Under the pieces are notes generated by a model that searched no databases, was not told the DNA's origin, and saw nothing but the letters and a program-made list of their open reading frames with translations. From Clostridia bacterium (GTDB lineage Bacteria; Bacillota_A; Clostridia; Lachnospirales; Lachnospiraceae), in the NCBI GenBank assembly GCA_012515365.1, contig JAAYYM010000001.1:1-8941 (forward strand): a DNA stretch of 8,941 bases, in the 5' to 3' direction. This document shows positions 5,713-8,941 of this stretch, in pieces. Position numbers and translations under genes: made by a program. Position 1 is the first letter of the stretch; each line of letters starts with the position of its first letter.

Positions 5713-6123
5713 CTATACAATAACTGCTCCATCAATATTAGTAAATACATTTTCGTTTGCTTCATTTTGATCAATAGCAGTGATGACGGTGTTATTCTTG
5801 ATATTTACGATAAACGCCAGCTGGTCTACTATTACCAAAGATTCATTGATTCCCTTCTCACCGGCTTTTTGTGTACCTGTATTCAGTCTGTCGATCTGGT
5901 CATCTGATAATTCAATATTTCGTTCAGTAAGTCTTAAAGCTGCATGTTTCGAAAATTTCAACAGCTCTGTTCCCGGATTCTGCTGTAATCCCTGCTTCTG
6001 CTTTAAAATCTCATCAAATGATAACCCATTCTCGGCTGTGACTTTTTTCGCCGTATTACTTCCTTGTAAGTATTGACTGGTTACCTGCTCAATGGAAGGA
6101 AACTGACCGTTAACGATATTCAT
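5713..6123 (-). CDS. Flagellar operon protein of the TIGR02530 type, function unknown
   Basis: The product is 136 residues, soluble, with no signal peptide or membrane segment. The N-terminal third is variable. The conserved core begins with LSFDEIL (34-40) and LKFSKHAALRLTERNIELS (55-73), continues with GEKGINESLVIVDQLAFIV (88-106) and NNTVITAID (110-118), and ends in NVFTNIDGAVIV. These features match the small flagellar operon protein found between flgD and flgE in many Firmicutes and some other phyla. Its biochemical role is, to my knowledge, not established; the location suggests a part in hook assembly or export, which is inference. The ATG has AAGGAG 10 nt upstream. It follows flgD by 24 nt and precedes flgE by 80 nt. 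Confidence 0.88.
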   Translation of the reverse strand: MNIVNGQFPSIEQVTSQYLQGSNTAKKVTAENGLSFDEILKQKQGLQQNPGTELLKFSKHAALRLTERNIELSDDQIDRLNTGTQKAGEKGINESLVIVDQLAFIVNIKNNTVITAIDQNEANENVFTNIDGAVIV

Positions 6124-6147
6124 CTTCGCTCATCTCCTTAATTCGTG

Positions 6148-6831
6148 TCAAGTACCTGTATTCCCTGCCTTTTCCGCTTCCTCTGCAGCTGCAACAAGTT
6201 CTTTCATTTTAGCTTCATATGTTTCCAGTGTTTTCATAACATCACTTGCGATAAAGCTCTTTTGGTAATCTGTCATATCGTCATATACTTTTCTTAAATT
6301 CTCAAGTCCCTCTTTATAAGCAATTGTCAGATTTCCGATTGTTGGAAGCTGATTGATGGCTGCTACAAAATCTGTTGCAAGACCATATGCTGTCAGGTAT
6401 TCCTGATCTGCTACTGTGTCAAGGTCATCGATTGAATAAAGGTCACCGTCGATTGACAAAAATGCTTTTCCGTTTTCATAAACCACATAATCAACTTTAC
6501 CCTGTACATAGCTCGATTCGCCTGTTGACTCAGATGTTACTTTCATAATCACTTGCTCGCCAACCAGTGCTGATGCTCTTTGTAAATCCATAGCGCTGCT
6601 CATATTCTGCATTTCTTCCAACTCTGAGAATGTCGCAAATTGAGAAATATATTCTGTGTTAGAAGTCGGCTCCAATGGATCCTGATATTTCATCTGTGCT
6701 ACCAGCAACTGTAAAAATGCATCCTTATCCAGCGTACTGCCATTTTCCTTCTCCTTGCTCTTTGATAGTGAAGTGGAAGATGCTGTTAAGTCTTGAATTT
6801 TACCATCTACTACCGGTGCTGTTAATGCCAT
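6148..6831 (-). CDS. flgD: Flagellar hook cap protein FlgD with an extra C-terminal helical domain
   Basis: The product is 227 residues. After a variable, Ser/Lys-rich start (15-32), the conserved FlgD N-terminal region covers 33-100: DAFLQLLVAQMKYQDPLEP at 37-55 and EYISQFATFSELEEMQNM at 60-77. LVGEQV (89-94) begins a short strand-rich part with a YENGKAFLSIDGDLYSIDD segment (118-136). FlgD scaffolds hook polymerisation and is displaced afterwards. B. subtilis FlgD is only about 140 residues; here about 75 extra residues (150-227) are predicted helical. The segment VYDDMTDYQKSF (182-193) followed by a YEAKMKEL helix resembles the helical repeats of Firmicutes surface proteins. The ATG has AAAGGAG 6 nt upstream. 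It lies 27 nt after fliK. Confidence 0.93.
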   Translation of the reverse strand: MALTAPVVDGKIQDLTASSTSLSKSKEKENGSTLDKDAFLQLLVAQMKYQDPLEPTSNTEYISQFATFSELEEMQNMSSAMDLQRASALVGEQVIMKVTSESTGESSYVQGKVDYVVYENGKAFLSIDGDLYSIDDLDTVADQEYLTAYGLATDFVAAINQLPTIGNLTIAYKEGLENLRKVYDDMTDYQKSFIASDVMKTLETYEAKMKELVAAAEEAEKAGNTGT

Positions 6832-6858
6832 AAGCTTCTCCTTTCTTTATTATTTGTG

Positions 6859-8199
6859 TTATGCTGAATAGTCTACACTGTTACCATTCTCACGCATGAT
6901 TTCTACATTTAACTGTTCTTCCTCTGACAAATCAGAAGATATTGCATCCAAGTCAGCTAAATTGATTTTCCGTCTGACCTGTCTTGACATACTCTTTTTC
7001 TCTTCGCCGTTCTGACTGTTATCACTTAAATCCTTATCCATGTCATACCCTGCGATTTCCACGCTGACTGCTTCGACCTTCATGCCCTGCTCATTAAATG
7101 TGTCCTTAAGCTGGAGCATTTGTGTTTCCATTGCTGTCTTGACTGCTTCATTTTGTACAATCAATTGTGCTGTAATCACTCCGTTTTGAGATGTAACATG
7201 AATGTTTACCGTGCCCAGACTCTCAGGATGTAGCTGCATTTCCAGAGAATTTGTATCTGCTGATGCATGAAGCTTTACAAAATCCGTCACCTGATTCATA
7301 ACATCTGTTCCATCCACCCGCGTATACGATCTGACAGTCTCAATGAGATCTCCGACGCTGTTTGTCGTTGTTGTCGTCTGCTGTGTCACCTCGGCGAACT
7401 GGTTCTGATTCTGTTGTGAATGTTCCTGCTTCGTCTGATTCTGAGGATTTTCCTGTTTGATTTCAGTTACGGCTTTGAATGTCGATTCCGTCTGTGCACC
7501 CTGTGTTTCTCTCACAATAGGCTTTGTTTCATCTTCGACATTTTCTTTGTAGGTTTCTTTTACAATGGGAGTGATCTGTTCATCCTGTTTTTCTACAGGA
7601 ATCTCTTGCTCATTTATCGATGCAACCAATTCTCTGAACTGTGTATCATCGAGTCCGAATTCTGTTTGGATCTGATTTTTGATATCCTCCACAAACTGCA
7701 TGATTTCCTTCATGTCTGTGTAGAGTTCTTCATTTGTCAGAAGTGTTAATGTGTCTCCACTGCCTGTCAGTTCCACCATCAAATCCATGACATTACCTGT
7801 GTCTAACAAGTCTGTCATTGTTAATCCCATTGCTTCAAGTGCTGACATAAATTCTTCTTCGCTAAGTCCCAGCTTCTCCATAATGGCTGCCTTGATTTCA
7901 TTTGCCGCTTCTTCTACGGCATTTGTCAGATCAGTCGGCTGTTCCTGTGCGTTTTCATCTACCGCTTTGTTTTCTATCTTCGTTTTCATCTTCTCTAATC
8001 CCGCAAGATCTTTCCTGTCTTTTGGTCTTATCGTGTCTGACTGATCTTCCATTTTTCTGTCTAGGGCATCCGACCTTCCTGTCGTTTGTTCCATTGTCTT
8101 ACTAAAACTTGAGGCTTGATCATTTGGTGAAGATAGCTTTTGTGTACTGCCTTGTTGAAAGAAATAAATCTGACTTCCTACTGCAGATGTACCTGTCAT
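6859..8199 (-). CDS. fliK: Flagellar hook-length control protein FliK
   Basis: From the ATG at 8199 the product is 446 residues. That start has GGAGG 8 nt upstream; an in-frame GTG at 8265 would translate through the ribosome binding site and is rejected. Residues 1-300 are low-complexity and probably largely disordered ruler, with a helical acidic part (90-200) and a Gln/Thr-rich stretch (245-280). The C-terminal Flg_hook domain spans about 303-386: NSLEMQLHPESLGTVNIHV (317-335), GVITAQLIV (340-348) and a helix with MLQLKDTFNEQGMKV (361-375). FliK is exported, measures the hook and switches export specificity through FlhB. A charged tail of about 60 residues ends the protein. Neighbours flgD and flgE encode the structure it measures. 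Confidence 0.94.
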   Translation of the reverse strand: MTGTSAVGSQIYFFQQGSTQKLSSPNDQASSFSKTMEQTTGRSDALDRKMEDQSDTIRPKDRKDLAGLEKMKTKIENKAVDENAQEQPTDLTNAVEEAANEIKAAIMEKLGLSEEEFMSALEAMGLTMTDLLDTGNVMDLMVELTGSGDTLTLLTNEELYTDMKEIMQFVEDIKNQIQTEFGLDDTQFRELVASINEQEIPVEKQDEQITPIVKETYKENVEDETKPIVRETQGAQTESTFKAVTEIKQENPQNQTKQEHSQQNQNQFAEVTQQTTTTTNSVGDLIETVRSYTRVDGTDVMNQVTDFVKLHASADTNSLEMQLHPESLGTVNIHVTSQNGVITAQLIVQNEAVKTAMETQMLQLKDTFNEQGMKVEAVSVEIAGYDMDKDLSDNSQNGEEKKSMSRQVRRKINLADLDAISSDLSEEEQLNVEIMRENGNSVDYSA

Positions 8200-8307
8200 C
8201 TTTTTTCCTCCTTTCTTTGAAATTTTCAATGTGCCACATAGCGAGTGCAAATTTACTTTTGACACCCCTGATATAATATCTTCATTACGAAGTTATTATT
8301 GATAAAT

Positions 8308-8335
8308 ATATCGGATGATTTATGAAATAATCTTA
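8308..8335 (-). promoter_or_regulatory. Possible sigma-28 (SigD-type) promoter before fliK
   Basis: In the 155-nt gap between the upstream gene and fliK, the minus strand has TAAG (8335-8332), a 16-nt spacer and TCCGATAT (8315-8308). The Firmicutes sigma-28 consensus is TAAA, about 15 nt, GCCGATAT. The -10 is good, the -35 has one mismatch and the spacer is one nt long. Transcription would begin near 8300, giving a leader of about 100 nt. No sigma-A promoter or terminator stood out in this gap, so read-through from upstream remains likely too. Confidence 0.4.
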
Positions 8336-8354
8336 GAGAAATTTTAAAAATAAA

Positions 8355-8941
8355 TCATTCATCCGGATCCATGATTTTTGTAAGTTTAGAAGCCAGTTCT
8401 GCATCCATTACTCCTAGGATTTTAGCTCTGTCATCCGGATCCATTGCCCACAGGATTTTAGCTGTCAGCTCAAGATTATCCGGCATTTCTTCAAAAATGG
8501 CGGCCGCCTGTTTCGGCTTCATCTGAGAATATGCGCGCACATAGCGTTCCAGCATTTCGTCATTCTGCATCTGCTGTACGACCTGCTTGTATAAATATTC
8601 TGCATTTGCCGGATCGATACTCTCATAATACGCTTTGTATTCTTTTATGTCAGGCGCCTGATCCGCAAATACAACTTCCTCGTAAAACTCCGTCTTAATC
8701 TTTTGGAATTCAATCTGGTTATCTTCAAACGTCTTCAAACGGACAACCTCATCCTTAAGTGCTTTTATTTGTGCTTCACTGTCATCAGTTGTTGTCGAAG
8801 CTCCCTGTGTTTTAGCCTCTTCCAATTCCTTTTCGAGCTGATGAATTCTAGCAATAGCCTGATCTAGTGTTTCATATTGTTGTGCTGTTTCCACTGTCTC
8901 ATCTGTTTCTGTATCGGGCAGAATCCACTTAAGCACCGGAA
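8355..8941 (-). CDS. YlxF/MotE-like protein with MgtE N-terminal-type domain (5' end outside the window)
   Basis: The frame stays open to the window edge, so the true start is outside. The first GTG seen (8936) reads ...P-V-L-K-W-I-L-P-D and is most likely an internal valine just after a membrane anchor that lies out of view. The visible 193 residues have a coiled coil (about 20-90, with LDQAIARIHQLEKELEEAK and QIKALKDEVVRLKTFE), a linker, then an MgtE N-terminal-like helical domain (about 105-193). In that domain, MKPKQAAAIFEEMPDN and two MDPD turns mark successive helical pairs. B. subtilis ylxF lies directly before fliK and encodes this type of protein; the related alphaproteobacterial MotE is a motor chaperone. 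A role in the motor or flagellar export here is inference. Confidence 0.82.
   Translation of the reverse strand, partial: PVLKWILPDTETDETVETAQQYETLDQAIARIHQLEKELEEAKTQGASTTTDDSEAQIKALKDEVVRLKTFEDNQIEFQKIKTEFYEEVVFADQAPDIKEYKAYYESIDPANAEYLYKQVVQQMQNDEMLERYVRAYSQMKPKQAAAIFEEMPDNLELTAKILWAMDPDDRAKILGVMDAELASKLTKIMDPDE

Noticed and set aside
8200..8265. Upstream GTG start adding 22 residues to FliK
   Set aside because: The extension would be encoded across the strong GGAGG site that precedes the ATG at 8199, and it has no ribosome binding site of its own.
8269..8277. Plus-strand TGATATAAT (extended -10) before fliK, antisense promoter
   Set aside because: No -35 at a usable distance (the nearby TTGACA is only 7 nt away) and no gene on that strand.
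8200..8354. Cyclic-di-GMP or other riboswitch in the fliK leader
   Set aside because: No recognisable conserved aptamer core and no expression-platform terminator; only a weak 4-bp hairpin (8280-8292).
8934..8936. GTG as the true start of the YlxF/MotE-like gene
   Set aside because: The frame continues upstream to the window edge, no ribosome binding site can be seen, and the sequence looks like the end of a membrane anchor.

Overview
The window is a stretch of a fla/che-type flagellar gene cluster, with every recognisable gene on the minus strand. Gene content and order (ylxF/motE-like, fliK, flgD, a TIGR02530-type flagellar operon gene, flgE, flbD, motA, motB, fliL, fliM, fliY) are typical of Firmicutes. 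FliY follows FliM, FlbD is present, and motAB is embedded in the cluster, which points to Clostridia. The low-to-moderate GC content, strong AGGAGG-type ribosome binding sites, GTG/TTG starts and a FlgD tail like Firmicutes surface-protein repeats suggest Lachnospiraceae (Roseburia-like). That family assignment is inference.

In transcription order, from high to low coordinates: an MgtE-N-like coiled-coil protein cut by the window edge (8355-8941); a 155-bp leader with a possible sigma-28 promoter; hook-length ruler FliK; hook cap FlgD; a small conserved flagellar protein of unknown function; and hook protein FlgE. A clear intrinsic terminator follows flgE by about 23 nt. After a 603-bp non-coding island, a near-consensus sigma-A promoter with an extended -10 restarts transcription into flbD-motA-motB-fliL-fliM-fliY. 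The first block therefore builds the hook. The second builds the stator and its accessory proteins (MotA, MotB, FliL, FlbD) and the switch/C-ring (FliM, FliY).

The most unusual part is the island between flgE and flbD (3548-4150). It holds two 77-nt copies of one structured repeat in opposite orientation. The central sequences are nearly identical. The outer stems differ at seven base-pair positions, and at all seven both partners changed so that pairing is kept: six Watson-Crick, one G.U in the sense strand. Between and around them lie a degenerate copy of one arm with its flank, a short tandem repeat, G-rich tracts and further nested inverted repeats. I recognise no known family. It looks like a small mobile palindromic or RNA-structured repeat inserted twice in a head-to-head, BIME-like arrangement, splitting an otherwise tight operon.
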